From: a virus
Virus record (IMG/VR): IMGVR_UViG_3300037502_003241
Location: 1 to 24,903 of that record
Strand: one strand, 5' to 3'
DNA: 24,903 nt
Of the stretch, positions 7,036-14,276 are shown piece by piece. Position 1 is the first letter of the stretch, and each line of letters begins with the position of its first letter. The notes beneath the pieces are model-generated. The model ran no database searches. It was not told the origin of the DNA and saw nothing but the letters and a program-made list of their open reading frames with translations. The position numbers and the translations under genes were made by a program.

Positions 7036-8106
7036 TCACATGATGCTTTCCATGAATGCCTCGAGGGCGTTGCGATCGCCTCGCGCCTTGAGCACGGATT
7101 CGGCCTTTTGCCGCAGGGCCGCGCTCGATGAACTGGACACTTTGGGACTGGCCGAAGGGGTCGGCGCTTTGGGCACTTTGCCCGTTGCCGCTTCCGCTTT
7201 GGCCGGTGCTTTCTTGGTCTTGTCGTTGGATGCTCGCTTTTGCATCTGTTCGACACGTGTCATACGCAGTTGTTGTCCCGCAAACGCGTCGCCTACGATG
7301 AGTTCCCAATTCGGGAACTGCGTGATGGTCGGATATTGCTTGAGCGTGGCTTGCAGGAATTGATGGGCGCTGGTTCCCGGTTGGAAGAACTCGGGGTAGA
7401 ACGCCTTCGCCTCCGGAAGCGTGGCTTCGCGGACGCGGATGTATTCCTGCTGCTTCGGCCCGGCTTTGACCAGGGCGCGAGCGTTGGCGCGGATTTGTTT
7501 CACGGCGTCGGCGTCGTAGTATTTCTCTTCGCCGGCAACCGTGACCGTGCCGCCATCGCGGTGGTCGTCGGTCCAATCAAGGACCGCCTGTGCCTTTGCA
7601 ATCTCCGCCTCGAGGGCGGCTGCGTCTGTGAAAGAACTGAGCGGGTTGTCGGGGTCTTTGAAGATGACCGGCGGCTTGGCTTCGGCGGCCGCTTTGGCGG
7701 CTTCGAGCTGGGCCTTGAGGTCGTCGAGCTGCTCGAGGGCTTCGCGCTTTTGCGCGGTGAGCTTGTCGATGCGTTGCTGGACTTTGGTGGGAGCCTCGGC
7801 CTCTTCGGCTTTGTCTTCCTCGTCAGCCCCCTCACCCTCGTCGGGCTCGGCGTCGTCTTCGTCGGTTTTTTCTTCGGTGTCCCCGGCGTCTTCGGCGGCT
7901 GGCTCGGAGTCTGGCTCTTTGTCGGCTGCGTCGGTTCCGCTGGTTTCTGCGTCTGGCTCGGTTGTCTCGTCGGTCGGCTTCTCGGTTTCTTCGGCTTTCG
8001 GGGCGGGCTTGAATTGCACGCCGAGGTTGGCCGCGATTTCTGCGAAGTCGATGTCTGCGACATCCGGACCGTTTGTTTGCACCTTGTCGGTGGTGTCTGT
8101 TGCCAT
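7036..8106 (-). CDS. Scaffold-like protein
   Basis: This 356-residue protein is encoded immediately before the major capsid gene, the normal place for a scaffolding protein. Residues about 30-105 are extremely acidic and low-complexity (EETEKPTDETTEPDAETSG and EPDEGEGADEEDKAEEAE). A coiled-coil-like Ala/Glu/Lys segment follows (about 110-145, KVQQRIDKLTAQKREALEQL). Residues about 150-290 are a globular part with YPEFFQPGTSAHQFL. The Lys/Ser-rich C-terminus (about 295-356) ends in a helix. A basic C-terminal helix binding the capsid protein is typical of scaffolds. I start at ATG 8106 rather than the in-frame TTG 15 bases upstream. It could also be a minor head protein. Confidence 0.75.
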   Translation of the reverse strand: MATDTTDKVQTNGPDVADIDFAEIAANLGVQFKPAPKAEETEKPTDETTEPDAETSGTDAADKEPDSEPAAEDAGDTEEKTDEDDAEPDEGEGADEEDKAEEAEAPTKVQQRIDKLTAQKREALEQLDDLKAQLEAAKAAAEAKPPVIFKDPDNPLSSFTDAAALEAEIAKAQAVLDWTDDHRDGGTVTVAGEEKYYDADAVKQIRANARALVKAGPKQQEYIRVREATLPEAKAFYPEFFQPGTSAHQFLQATLKQYPTITQFPNWELIVGDAFAGQQLRMTRVEQMQKRASNDKTKKAPAKAEAATGKVPKAPTPSASPKVSSSSSAALRQKAESVLKARGDRNALEAFMESIM

Positions 8107-8182
8107 GGTTAGTGGGTCCAAGTCCCGGCAGGATTCGTGTTGCCCGGCGTGTGGGCCGTGCGTGCGGGGTGAATCAAGAAGT

Positions 8183-8198
8183 CCCTGCGCATGCAGGG
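8183..8198. repeat. Small perfect hairpin in the scaffold-gene leader
   Basis: CCCTGC-GCAT-GCAGGG has 6-bp arms around a 4-base loop. It has no T-run, so it is not an obvious terminator. It could shape the leader of the scaffold mRNA. Confidence 0.5.
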
Positions 8199-8207
8199 GG
8201 AATTACG

Positions 8208-8364
8208 GCGGGGGCGGGCGGATTGGTAGAGGGCGACGTTGCAACGGACGCGAACGCGCACCAACTGGCGTCAATTAGCGCGAAAATGGGCGCCCGCAGT
8301 GACGGGTGACGGGTGACGAGTGGCGAGTGAAAGGCGGCGGACGGCTGGGCCAGCCGTCCCTACC
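8208..8364 (-). repeat. Composite leader copy 1, upstream of scaffold gene
   Basis: Plus-strand blocks in order: GGCGGATTGGTAGAGGGCG, CAACGGACGCGAACGCGCA, CAATTAGCGCG, a heptamer array (TGACGGG twice, TGACGAG, TGGCGAG; 8297-8330), and the perfect palindrome GGACGGCTGG-G-CCAGCCGTCC (8339-8359) followed by CTACC. All blocks recur in the same order at 10218-10353. It fills most of the 265-bp gap between the GNAT and scaffold genes, in which I see no gene. It may carry a promoter for the scaffold/capsid genes. Confidence 0.75.
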
Positions 8365-8371
8365 GGGGGGA

Positions 8372-8797
8372 TTAGCGCAGGGGTTTGCGGAGGTAGATGG
8401 CGTTGGAGCCGCCCCACTTGGTTGCGGGCCAGTAGGTGCGGTAGCCGCAGGCGATGAGGCTGTTGATGCTGGCGCAGTTGTATGACACGCAGTAGGTGAT
8501 AAGTTCGGTGACGGCCAATTTGCGGGCGGCTTGCTCGCGGACGCGGATGAGGCGCTTTTGCAGTCCCCTGCCCCGGTGCCCGGGGATCACGCCGGCGCGG
8601 CAAAGGAAGGCAGCGCCGAGGTTTTGCTCGAGGCGGCACAAGCGGAGTCCGGCGTAGGCGACGGGTTGTTTGCCGTGCCAGGCGATCCACCATAGGGAAT
8701 CGGCGGGGTTGATGCGGTCGTCCGCGGGGAAACAAATCTCATCAAGCGGGAGGACCGCAACCGGGAGATCGGCGCGGGATATTCGGTAGCTATGCAT
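8372..8797 (-). CDS. GNAT-family N-acetyltransferase
   Basis: This 141-residue protein is likely to transfer an acetyl group from acetyl-CoA to an amine; the substrate is unknown. The acetyl-CoA binding motif A is clear: AGVIPGHRGRGLQKRLIRV (about residues 69-87), with the RGRGLQ pyrophosphate loop. The motif-B region is SYNCASINSLIACGYRTYW (about 108-126). The length is normal for a single-domain GNAT. The start is ATG 8797; a much longer frame upstream is only the antisense-like shadow of the phosphoesterase gene. It is the last gene of a three-gene cassette bracketed by two composite repeats. A phage acetyltransferase may modify host or virion proteins, which is inference. Confidence 0.8.
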   Translation of the reverse strand: MHSYRISRADLPVAVLPLDEICFPADDRINPADSLWWIAWHGKQPVAYAGLRLCRLEQNLGAAFLCRAGVIPGHRGRGLQKRLIRVREQAARKLAVTELITYCVSYNCASINSLIACGYRTYWPATKWGGSNAIYLRKPLR

Positions 8798-8805
8798 GGC
8801 GACAC

Positions 8806-8830
8806 GGCGCGTCCGGAGGCCACGCCCTAC
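8806..8830. repeat. Palindrome followed by CTACC between phosphoesterase and GNAT genes
   Basis: Arms GGCGCG and CACGCC (one G-T wobble) surround TCCGGAGGC, and the downstream bases are CTACC. It is the same kind as the palindrome at 5340-5360. It fills the spacer between the phosphoesterase TAA and the GNAT ATG. Confidence 0.7.
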
Positions 8831-8831
8831 C

Positions 8832-9683
8832 TTAGTAGAACGGGAAGAAGGTGGCGGTTTGGCGGGAGCAGCCTTTGCCCGGGGCGAATTCCATGATCCA
8901 GCCGCCGACCATGGCGCTGAGGCCTTTGGTGAGCATGAACGGGGTCTGGCGCTGGAAGCAGCCGACTTGGAGCACGCTGATGTTGCGGTAGGACGGAATC
9001 CAGTCGCTCTTGTGGTAGTTGCCGATGGCCAGGATGTCGGGTTTGCGGCCGCCTTCCATTTGCTCGACGATTTTCTGCGGGCGGTAGCTGAGGGCGTAGC
9101 TGCTGCCGCCGCCGGGGTGCAGGACGCCGACGGTGAATTTCTTGCCGGCGGCCGAGAGGTTGACCGTGCCGTAGTCCTCGCCGATGAAATGCCAATCGGG
9201 GCGCAGCTGCTCGAGGCCTTTGCCGACGGTGATGCCGGCGGCGCGTTTGAAGGCGACGTCGTGGTTGCCGGTGATGAAATAAACCGGGCAGCCGAAATGC
9301 GGGGCGACTTCGGCGAACCATTGGCTTTGCGCTTCCCAGCCGTGTTTGTGGGTCTCAAATTCCTGGCCGCGGTAAAGTTTGTATCCCTCGAGGACGTCCC
9401 CAGCATGAATCATGCACTGCACCTTGGCCTCGCGGCAGGCCGCGGCGTAGGCGTTGAGGGCGTCGAGGTCTTCGTAGAGGCTGCCGAAATGGGTGTCGCC
9501 GAAGATGCCGAAGCGGACGGTGTCCGCCGGGATCTCGAGCTTGGTCTGGCGTTTGCTGGCTTCGAGGTGCTCGTAGACGCGGGCCATGGCGGAGTAGCGG
9601 CTCTGGCCTTCGGGGGATTCGGCGTAGGCTTTCTCGAAATCTGCTACGGTCTTGACGGGCTTTTGGGCGGGGCGCTTGGGCAT
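8832..9683 (-). CDS. Calcineurin-like metallophosphoesterase
   Basis: This 283-residue protein belongs to the binuclear-metal phosphoesterase fold. Visible motifs in order are FGDTHFG (GDTH, residues 62-65; D and H metal ligands), AGDVLEG (95-100), GNHD (139-142), VLHPGGG (H at 189) and GNYHK (221-225, corresponding to the usual GHTH). The N-terminal 50 residues are helical. Such enzymes act on phosphodiesters (nucleic acids or nucleotides); the substrate cannot be told. It follows the DNA-binding-like 149-residue protein in the same cassette, so a DNA-end or nucleic acid role is possible. The ATG at 9683 has no Shine-Dalgarno and lies just after a heptamer array. Confidence 0.85.
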   Translation of the reverse strand: MPKRPAQKPVKTVADFEKAYAESPEGQSRYSAMARVYEHLEASKRQTKLEIPADTVRFGIFGDTHFGSLYEDLDALNAYAAACREAKVQCMIHAGDVLEGYKLYRGQEFETHKHGWEAQSQWFAEVAPHFGCPVYFITGNHDVAFKRAAGITVGKGLEQLRPDWHFIGEDYGTVNLSAAGKKFTVGVLHPGGGSSYALSYRPQKIVEQMEGGRKPDILAIGNYHKSDWIPSYRNISVLQVGCFQRQTPFMLTKGLSAMVGGWIMEFAPGKGCSRQTATFFPFY

Positions 9684-9691
9684 GGGCGAGA

Positions 9692-9726
9692 GGATTTCAG
9701 ATTTGAGATTTAAGATTTGCCTAAGG
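9692..9726 (-). repeat. Heptamer array upstream of the phosphoesterase start
   Basis: Minus-strand units AATCTTA, AATCTCA, AATCTGA and AATCCTC lead directly into the spacer before ATG 9683. No purine-rich ribosome binding site remains between array and start. Confidence 0.75.
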
Positions 9727-9747
9727 GCTGTCTTCGGCTCAGAAAGG

Positions 9748-10197
9748 TCAGATGGGGCCGACGATGTCTTTCATTTCTTGGATGACGCGGGGGCGAGCCC
9801 AATACGTCACGTCACGTAACTTGAGTTTGTTCTCTTGGAATTCGGGGAGGTCGGCGTAGCGGCGCCAGACGTGGTTGGGGATGCCGCTGGCGATTTTGAT
9901 TTCGTGCTCGGTGAGATACCCCTCGCCCAGATCGGCGAGGGTGCGCTTGAGTTTTAGCGCGTAGTCGTGGTGACTGCGAAATTCGCTGAGGGTGCGGGTC
10001 TTGATGGCGCCCGCGGTTTTGGTTGGAGAGGGCGGAGTGGACTGATTGGGGCCGCTTACCTCCGCAAGAACCTCTCGTATCACGGATGTGGGAACCGGAC
10101 CGCCTTTTCCGTTGTAGAGCGCACGACGAATGCGCTCCGGCTTGTGGCCGTGGCCATGCCGTTCGATGTAGTTTTTGACGCGTGTTCGCGCATCCAT
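9748..10197 (-). CDS. Putative DNA-binding protein, possibly small-terminase-like
   Basis: This 149-residue protein has two possible helix-turn-helix or winged regions: residues about 1-45 (VKNYIERHGHGHKPERIRRA, then TSVIREVLAEV) and about 90-125 (LTEHEIKIASGIPNHVWRRY), joined by a Ser/Pro/Thr linker (about 50-65). The paired HTH layout resembles phage DNA-recognition proteins. A small terminase subunit is one option, but it lies three genes or more after the large subunit instead of before it, so I leave the role open. It heads the cassette with the phosphoesterase and GNAT. Composite leader copy 2 lies immediately upstream of ATG 10197. Confidence 0.65.
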   Translation of the reverse strand: MDARTRVKNYIERHGHGHKPERIRRALYNGKGGPVPTSVIREVLAEVSGPNQSTPPSPTKTAGAIKTRTLSEFRSHHDYALKLKRTLADLGEGYLTEHEIKIASGIPNHVWRRYADLPEFQENKLKLRDVTYWARPRVIQEMKDIVGPI

Positions 10198-10217
10198 GCG
10201 GGGGGAGAGATGCGCGG

Positions 10218-10353
10218 GGCGGCGGCGGATTGCGAGGGGGCGCGGTCACAATGGGCGCCAACGGACCAGAACGGGCAGCAATTAGCGCGTTCTGGAGTGA
10301 CGGGTGACGGGTGACGAGTGACGAGTGCGGACGGCTGGGCCAGCCGACCCTAC
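10218..10353 (-). repeat. Composite leader copy 2, upstream of the 149-residue gene
   Basis: Same blocks and order as 8208-8364: GGCGGATTGCGAGGGGGCG, CAACGGACCAGAACGGGCA, CAATTAGCGCG, heptamers TGACGGG twice then TGACGAG twice (10294-10327), and palindrome GGACGGCTGG-G-CCAGCCGACC (10329-10349; one mismatch) with CTACC. The TAG in the reverse of CTACC is used as the stop codon of the 75-residue gene. Confidence 0.75.
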
Positions 10354-10577
10354 CCGTCTCGGGCTTCGCGTTCTTCGATATTGAGCCAGTGCTCGTAGAA
10401 CGGCGCCCATCCTCGAGGTGCCGGGTATTGCGCGATGTAATCGAGCCGCTGTTGGTGCGTGAGTTTGCGCCACGCGGCCACCCAGTCCCACCAGATGTCC
10501 TCGCCGGACATGCGCCAAGCCATGGAGCCGTAGCCCCAGCCGTTATACGGGCATTGTATCCACGGAGGCTTTGGCAT
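10350..10577 (-). CDS. Small Trp-rich hypothetical protein
   Basis: The protein has 75 residues with an unusual number of Trp and Tyr (PPWIQCPYNGWGYG, then EDIWWDWVAAWRKLT, then APFYEHWLNIEE). I do not recognise the family; similar short Trp-rich proteins occur beside terminase genes in phages. Its stop TAG (10350-10352) is part of the palindromic repeat, so the last residues (REARDG) may be set by the repeat insertion. Confidence 0.6.
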   Translation of the reverse strand: MPKPPWIQCPYNGWGYGSMAWRMSGEDIWWDWVAAWRKLTHQQRLDYIAQYPAPRGWAPFYEHWLNIEEREARDG

Positions 10578-10588
10578 GCCTTAGTGTG

Positions 10589-10897
10589 TCAAAGCCCTTG
10601 GGGTGACGCAATGGCGTCGGCTCTTCGGGCGGCGAGGTCTTCCTTGAGCCCGGCTAACGCGTCGAGGCCGCCGGCGGTGTGGGCCAGGAGCGTCGGTTGC
10701 TGCGCGGTTTGCGGGGCGCGCACGATGGCTTGGGCGTCGGCGATGTGCTCGTCGATGACCGCCATGAAGGCCGCCCAGAGAGGGGTGCTCTCCGGGACGG
10801 CCAGGGCGGCGCGTTTCTCTTTGTCGGTCAACGTAGGGACGTTGAGTTCGATGCGCCACGTGAAGAGGCGCCGGATAAGGTTGATGAGCCAGGTCAT
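10589..10897 (-). CDS. Hypothetical protein with hydrophobic/basic N-terminus
   Basis: This 102-residue protein starts MTWLINLIRRLFTWRIEL, a short amphipathic or membrane-associating helix. A charged helical body follows (PLWAAFMAVIDEHIADAQAI) with an Ala-rich C-terminus. ATG 10897 overlaps the TGA of the HTH gene (ATGA). I do not recognise the family. The N-terminal helix hints at membrane contact, but no second hydrophobic segment is visible. Confidence 0.6.
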   Translation of the reverse strand: MTWLINLIRRLFTWRIELNVPTLTDKEKRAALAVPESTPLWAAFMAVIDEHIADAQAIVRAPQTAQQPTLLAHTAGGLDALAGLKEDLAARRADAIASPQGL

Positions 10898-11070
10898 GAT
10901 TCTTCGAGTTGCAGGGTTTTTACGATGTCGCTGCGGCGGAACCATTTCTTGGCGATGCCGCGCAACTTGACGGGTTTGAGGAGTCCGCTTTCCAACCATT
11001 TGCGGTAGGTCGCGGGGGTGATTTGCAGCCATTCGAGGATGTCTGCGCGTTTTAGGAGATGCTTTTGCAT
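10894..11070 (-). CDS. Small excisionase/AlpA-like helix-turn-helix protein
   Basis: This 58-residue protein (MQKHLLKRADILEWLQITPA start) has the MerR/AlpA-type winged helix pattern: the helix ILEWLQITPATYRKWLESG, then a wing with PVKLRGIAKKWFRRSDIV. It probably binds DNA. Its place just downstream of the large terminase could make it a packaging-site or regulatory protein. The start ATG 11070 follows a heptamer array and has no Shine-Dalgarno. The stop overlaps the next gene. Confidence 0.7.
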   Translation of the reverse strand: MQKHLLKRADILEWLQITPATYRKWLESGLLKPVKLRGIAKKWFRRSDIVKTLQLEES

Positions 11071-11072
11071 GT

Positions 11073-11111
11073 TTTGGAGTTGGCAGTTGGCAGTTTTCAG
11101 TTGGCAGGGGG
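11073..11111 (-). repeat. Heptamer array upstream of the HTH gene
   Basis: Minus-strand units CTGCCAA, CTGAAAA, CTGCCAA, CTGCCAA and CTCCAAA. The array supplies the last codons and TGA stop of the 76-residue gene and ends three bases before the ATG of the HTH gene. Confidence 0.8.
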
Positions 11112-11327
11112 AGAAGTGTCGCGGGTCATTAACAGGTAGCTGTGCATGCTCTGGGCGTCATCCAGCAGCGCCCGTATCCTGTGCATGTGAGCGTCGAAGT
11201 TTTTGAAGTTATCTTTGGTTGCCTCTTCGGATGCTTTGCGCAGGTCCCAAAGTTTATCCCCGATGGCGCGGGCCAGAGCTTGATAGGCTCCATCTTGTTG
11301 TATTCTTTCGATTTCGAGTGGTGTCAT
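11097..11327 (-). CDS. Small helical hypothetical protein
   Basis: This 76-residue, mostly helical and charged protein (ALARAIGDKLWDLRKASEEA, FKNFDAHMHRIRALLDDAQS) is encoded four bases after the terminase stop. The final residues PPAN and the stop come from the heptamer array. I do not recognise the family. Confidence 0.6.
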   Translation of the reverse strand: MTPLEIERIQQDGAYQALARAIGDKLWDLRKASEEATKDNFKNFDAHMHRIRALLDDAQSMHSYLLMTRDTSPPAN

Positions 11328-11331
11328 AATG

Positions 11332-13032
11332 TCAGTAGCTGCCCAATGGCTCGAAGCTGAGGTCGCTGTTGTCGTGGTAGCTGGCGCCGCTCAAGACGAG
11401 ATACCGGAGGACGTCGATGGCGTCTTTGGTTCCGGAGGTTTTCGGGCCGGTGCCGGTGTATTGGCTCAAAGCAAAGATGACGTTTTTGCAGTTGCTGGTG
11501 ACGTAGAGGGTCGGCTGGTTGAGGGCGTCGATGGGTTTGCTGTCGTCGTATGACAGCCAGTTAATAATCATGGTGACGCCTTCGGCGATGCCGTCCCCCG
11601 GGGCAGCGGTGAAGTGCAAGCCGATTTCGGCGCATTCTTCGATCAAGGTGGTGGCGCCTTCCCTGGCGACGGTGGCGGCGTTGCCGTAACGGGAGTCCAT
11701 GATGCGCTCGAAGATGACGAAGTCTTCGGCGTCGCGGGCGTGGCGGGCTTCGATGTTTTCGATCTCGAGTTTGTAGTGGCTCAGGCCGAAGCCGAAGCTG
11801 CGCTGGGCGTCGCCGGCAATGCCGTCGGGGTTGTTGCCGCCGGGGACAGCCCAGGGCCCGGGGAGGCCGACGCCGGGGACTTCGCGGACTTGGCTCGGCC
11901 ATTCGTCATAGATGAAGCAGCGGCCGGCGGCGTCGAATCGCGCCCAGATCATGAACCAGTTGCGGCCGGAGCACGGGTCGACGACCTGGTAGTTGACGCC
12001 GCGCTTGGGCACGCGGTCGGGCGGGATGACGTGGATGTTGGTGTTGAAGTTGACGAACATGTTGGCGGCCTTTTTCGTGGGGACGCCGTAGGCTCGCATG
12101 AGGATGCGGTCTTTGGGGGACTTGATGAGTTCGGTCTTCATCGCGTCGTAGTTGCCGAAGGGGTTGTCGGCGGTGTGGAAGTAGACGACGCGGGCGGTGG
12201 ACTTGGCGCATTGCTGGACGCGGGGGACGCGGACGGGGCGGTCTTTGTTGTCGAGGACGAGTTCGGCTTCCGTATCCTCGAGGGTGATGGCGCCGGCGAG
12301 GTATTCGGCGACGGTGTCGGTGTAGCCGAGGATGGGCGTGAAGCCGACGGCGAGTTCGCCGTTGCGGGTGATGAGGCGGAAGCGGAGGGCTTCGAGCCAC
12401 TCGGGAGTTACAAGTTCGTCTGCCCAGCAGTAGTTCAGCTCGGCGCCTTCGATGGCTTTGACGTCCATCGAGTAAAATTTGAACCAGCACTGGCTGCCAT
12501 TCGGCAGGACGAATGAGTTTTCGGTAAATCCGCCTTTCTGTGAGTAGGTGATATTTGTCACGACGCCTTTGCGCATTTTGCCGGAGGCAGCGGGTTTCCA
12601 TTCGGCGGGCAGGTATTCCCAAATGTAGGGTTGCTGGTTTTGGATGGAGGATGATTCGGTGGATTGCAGGCACCAGACTTTGGCGCCGGGGGTGTCGACC
12701 AGGACTTGCACGGCGCGGCGGGCGAGGTAGCGGGATTTCGAGGCGCGGTTGCCGCCGAGGATGAGGAGCTCGGTGACGCCTTTGGGGAATTGCTCGCGGA
12801 GTTCGGCGAATTGGCGGTCGGCCAGGGCCCAGATGGGCAGGACGGCGCCGTAGCGGTAGGGGTCTTCTTGCTCGAGGCGGATGCGCTCCTCGAAGAGTTT
12901 GTGGAATTCGACGAGCTGATCCGGCGTCATGCGGCGGACGCCGTCGTCGAAGCGGACGAGGACGTTGCCGGCGGGATCGCGGCCGAGGATTTCGGGGGCG
13001 CGATGGATCGGATGGTCGTCCGTAAAGATCAT
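11332..13032 (-). CDS. terL: Terminase large subunit
   Basis: This 566-residue packaging motor drives DNA into the prohead with ATP and cuts genome ends. The ATPase half has a Walker A-like loop GGNRASKS (residues 93-100), a motif-II Walker B at YCWADEL (201-207, DE pair 205-206), and a C-motif-like region near GFTPILGYTD. The nuclease half has acidic positions in YQVVDPCSGRNWF (D352), FIYDEW (near 374-379) and KDAIDVLRYLV (near 540), matching the RNase H-like nuclease. The length is normal. ATG 13032 overlaps the TGA of the methyltransferase gene (ATGA), so the two are translated together. Confidence 0.92.
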   Translation of the reverse strand: MIFTDDHPIHRAPEILGRDPAGNVLVRFDDGVRRMTPDQLVEFHKLFEERIRLEQEDPYRYGAVLPIWALADRQFAELREQFPKGVTELLILGGNRASKSRYLARRAVQVLVDTPGAKVWCLQSTESSSIQNQQPYIWEYLPAEWKPAASGKMRKGVVTNITYSQKGGFTENSFVLPNGSQCWFKFYSMDVKAIEGAELNYCWADELVTPEWLEALRFRLITRNGELAVGFTPILGYTDTVAEYLAGAITLEDTEAELVLDNKDRPVRVPRVQQCAKSTARVVYFHTADNPFGNYDAMKTELIKSPKDRILMRAYGVPTKKAANMFVNFNTNIHVIPPDRVPKRGVNYQVVDPCSGRNWFMIWARFDAAGRCFIYDEWPSQVREVPGVGLPGPWAVPGGNNPDGIAGDAQRSFGFGLSHYKLEIENIEARHARDAEDFVIFERIMDSRYGNAATVAREGATTLIEECAEIGLHFTAAPGDGIAEGVTMIINWLSYDDSKPIDALNQPTLYVTSNCKNVIFALSQYTGTGPKTSGTKDAIDVLRYLVLSGASYHDNSDLSFEPLGSY

Positions 13033-14276
13033 GTCAGCTCTGCAAACAAAACTCGAAAAGCTCGTTCGGCGGTGGCGGGGACGACTCCGTTGCCGAGGAG
13101 TCGGAGTTCGTCGGTTCGATTGTCACTGGTGACGCACAGCTGGGCATAACCCACCCCACCGGCAGGCCCATGAGGGTCTCCACCCAGCGGGGATTGAGTT
13201 TGCCGTTGGCTTGCGTCTGCAAGTTCTCCCCGCCGGTCTTGTTCGGTGCTTGTCCCGCACCCGTCGAGCAATTCGCATGCGGGCTGGCCCATTGCTCCTT
13301 CATTGCTTGAGCTGGCAAGGCTGGTCTGCCACTGCTGTCCCGTTGGTTCGGTCCCGAATGTTGCGGATCGGACGCTTGGGGTGTCGCCCATTGCATTGCT
13401 TGCGAGCCCAGCTTGGGCCACTTCTTGCCCTGCTGATCCACATGATAGCCGAGGTGGTTCTTGGCTTCTGGTGTTGCCCACGATTGGCTCTTGGCTTGGC
13501 TGCTCAGTGTCCCGTGGCAATGCAGTCCCCTGTCCGCATTCCTCGCCGCAAAGTTCGGATCGCTGTCCGACTCGTTGGCTTTTGGCGTCAACCACAACTC
13601 TTGGCGGTTCCCATTCGCATTGCTGTTGGCCCGGTCTGCTTGGCCAAACATCGCTGCGTCTTGTGTGATGACCGCGCACAGGTAATGCTTGCCCAGCATG
13701 TGCCGGTGAGATTTGGAACCAACCGGCCCAACGTCCTTGTATTCGCTGGCTCTGATTGTGGGCCAAGATGAAGACCCGCTTGCGCTGGTGGACTGCGCCG
13801 ACTTCAGACGCCGAGAATATGCCCCACGTCGTTCGGTAACCCAGTCCTGCCAGGTCTTCGATGACGTCGGGCAGCCCCAACGAGAGATGTCCTTCGACGT
13901 TTTCAAAGAAACAGAGACTTGGTCGCATTGCAGCAATTCCGGCTGATATGTATGGCCAGAGGTGTCGGGGGTCGTCGGCACCGAGACGCTTGCCGGCGGC
14001 GCTGAATGGCTGGCACGGGTAGCCGCCACTGAGGATGTCCACGCAGTCGTGAAAGTCGGCCCATGGGAAGGATTTAAGATCCGTCCAGAGAGGTGCTGCG
14101 TCCAAGAGTCCCGCTTCCATTTTTGCAACCAGGTTCGCGCAGGCGAAGGCTTCGATCTCAGCAAAAGCGATTGTGCGCAGAGCTGGGATTGCTCGTTTAA
14201 GTCCGAGATCAATGCCGCCGTATCCGGCACATAGGGAGACGTGTGTAAGGGTCGAGGGAGTATCCACATTGGTCAT
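13029..14276 (-). CDS. C5 cytosine DNA methyltransferase
   Basis: This 415-residue enzyme transfers methyl from S-adenosylmethionine to cytosine C5. Visible motifs: I, SLCAGYGGIDLGL (about 14-26); IV, SGGYPCQPFSAAGK with catalytic Cys 88; VI, FENVEG (E125); VIII, QRKRVFILAH (about 164-173); and the C-terminal LLGNGVVPATAERAFRVL (motifs IX-X). Between VIII and IX lies a long, low-structure region (about 175-385) with repeats like VVDAKSQRVGQR, IVGNTRSQE and LADASQRQT, as in phage members of the family. This region is also open in another frame with its own family-like motifs (see 13034-14269). I choose ATG 14276 for its ATGA overlap; ATG 14285 is an alternative. No partner restriction enzyme is present, so it probably protects phage DNA. 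Confidence 0.88.
   Translation of the reverse strand: MTNVDTPSTLTHVSLCAGYGGIDLGLKRAIPALRTIAFAEIEAFACANLVAKMEAGLLDAAPLWTDLKSFPWADFHDCVDILSGGYPCQPFSAAGKRLGADDPRHLWPYISAGIAAMRPSLCFFENVEGHLSLGLPDVIEDLAGLGYRTTWGIFSASEVGAVHQRKRVFILAHNQSQRIQGRWAGWFQISPAHAGQALPVRGHHTRRSDVWPSRPGQQQCEWEPPRVVVDAKSQRVGQRSELCGEECGQGTALPRDTEQPSQEPIVGNTRSQEPPRLSCGSAGQEVAQAGLASNAMGDTPSVRSATFGTEPTGQQWQTSLASSSNEGAMGQPACELLDGCGTSTEQDRRGELADASQRQTQSPLGGDPHGPAGGVGYAQLCVTSDNRTDELRLLGNGVVPATAERAFRVLFAELT
13034..14269 (-). other. Overlapping second frame in the methyltransferase gene (WxTPxAxE motifs)
   Basis: The alternative frame on the same strand is open for 411 codons. Its first 160 codons look like noise, but from about 13768 to 13148 it contains five spaced motifs (WPTIRASE, WLTPKANE, WATPEAKN, WATPQASD, WASPHANC) and then GKLNPRWVETLMGLPVGWV. 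From memory, this WPTPxAxD series ending in LNPxWVExLMGxPxGW is the signature of separate phage proteins encoded next to dcm-like genes. I therefore think this stretch may be a real overlapping gene. Expression could start at an internal ATG (codon 191 or 207) or by frameshift near 13775. Not proven. Confidence 0.4.

Noticed and set aside
7240-8112. Hydrophobic, Gly/Phe/Val-rich plus-strand frame opposite the scaffold gene
   Set aside because: The apparent membrane protein is the complement of an acidic, Ala/Glu-rich coding region.
8125-8150. tRNA-like T-arm pattern (CGAATCCTGCC on the minus strand)
   Set aside because: No acceptor, D or anticodon arm can be built around it.
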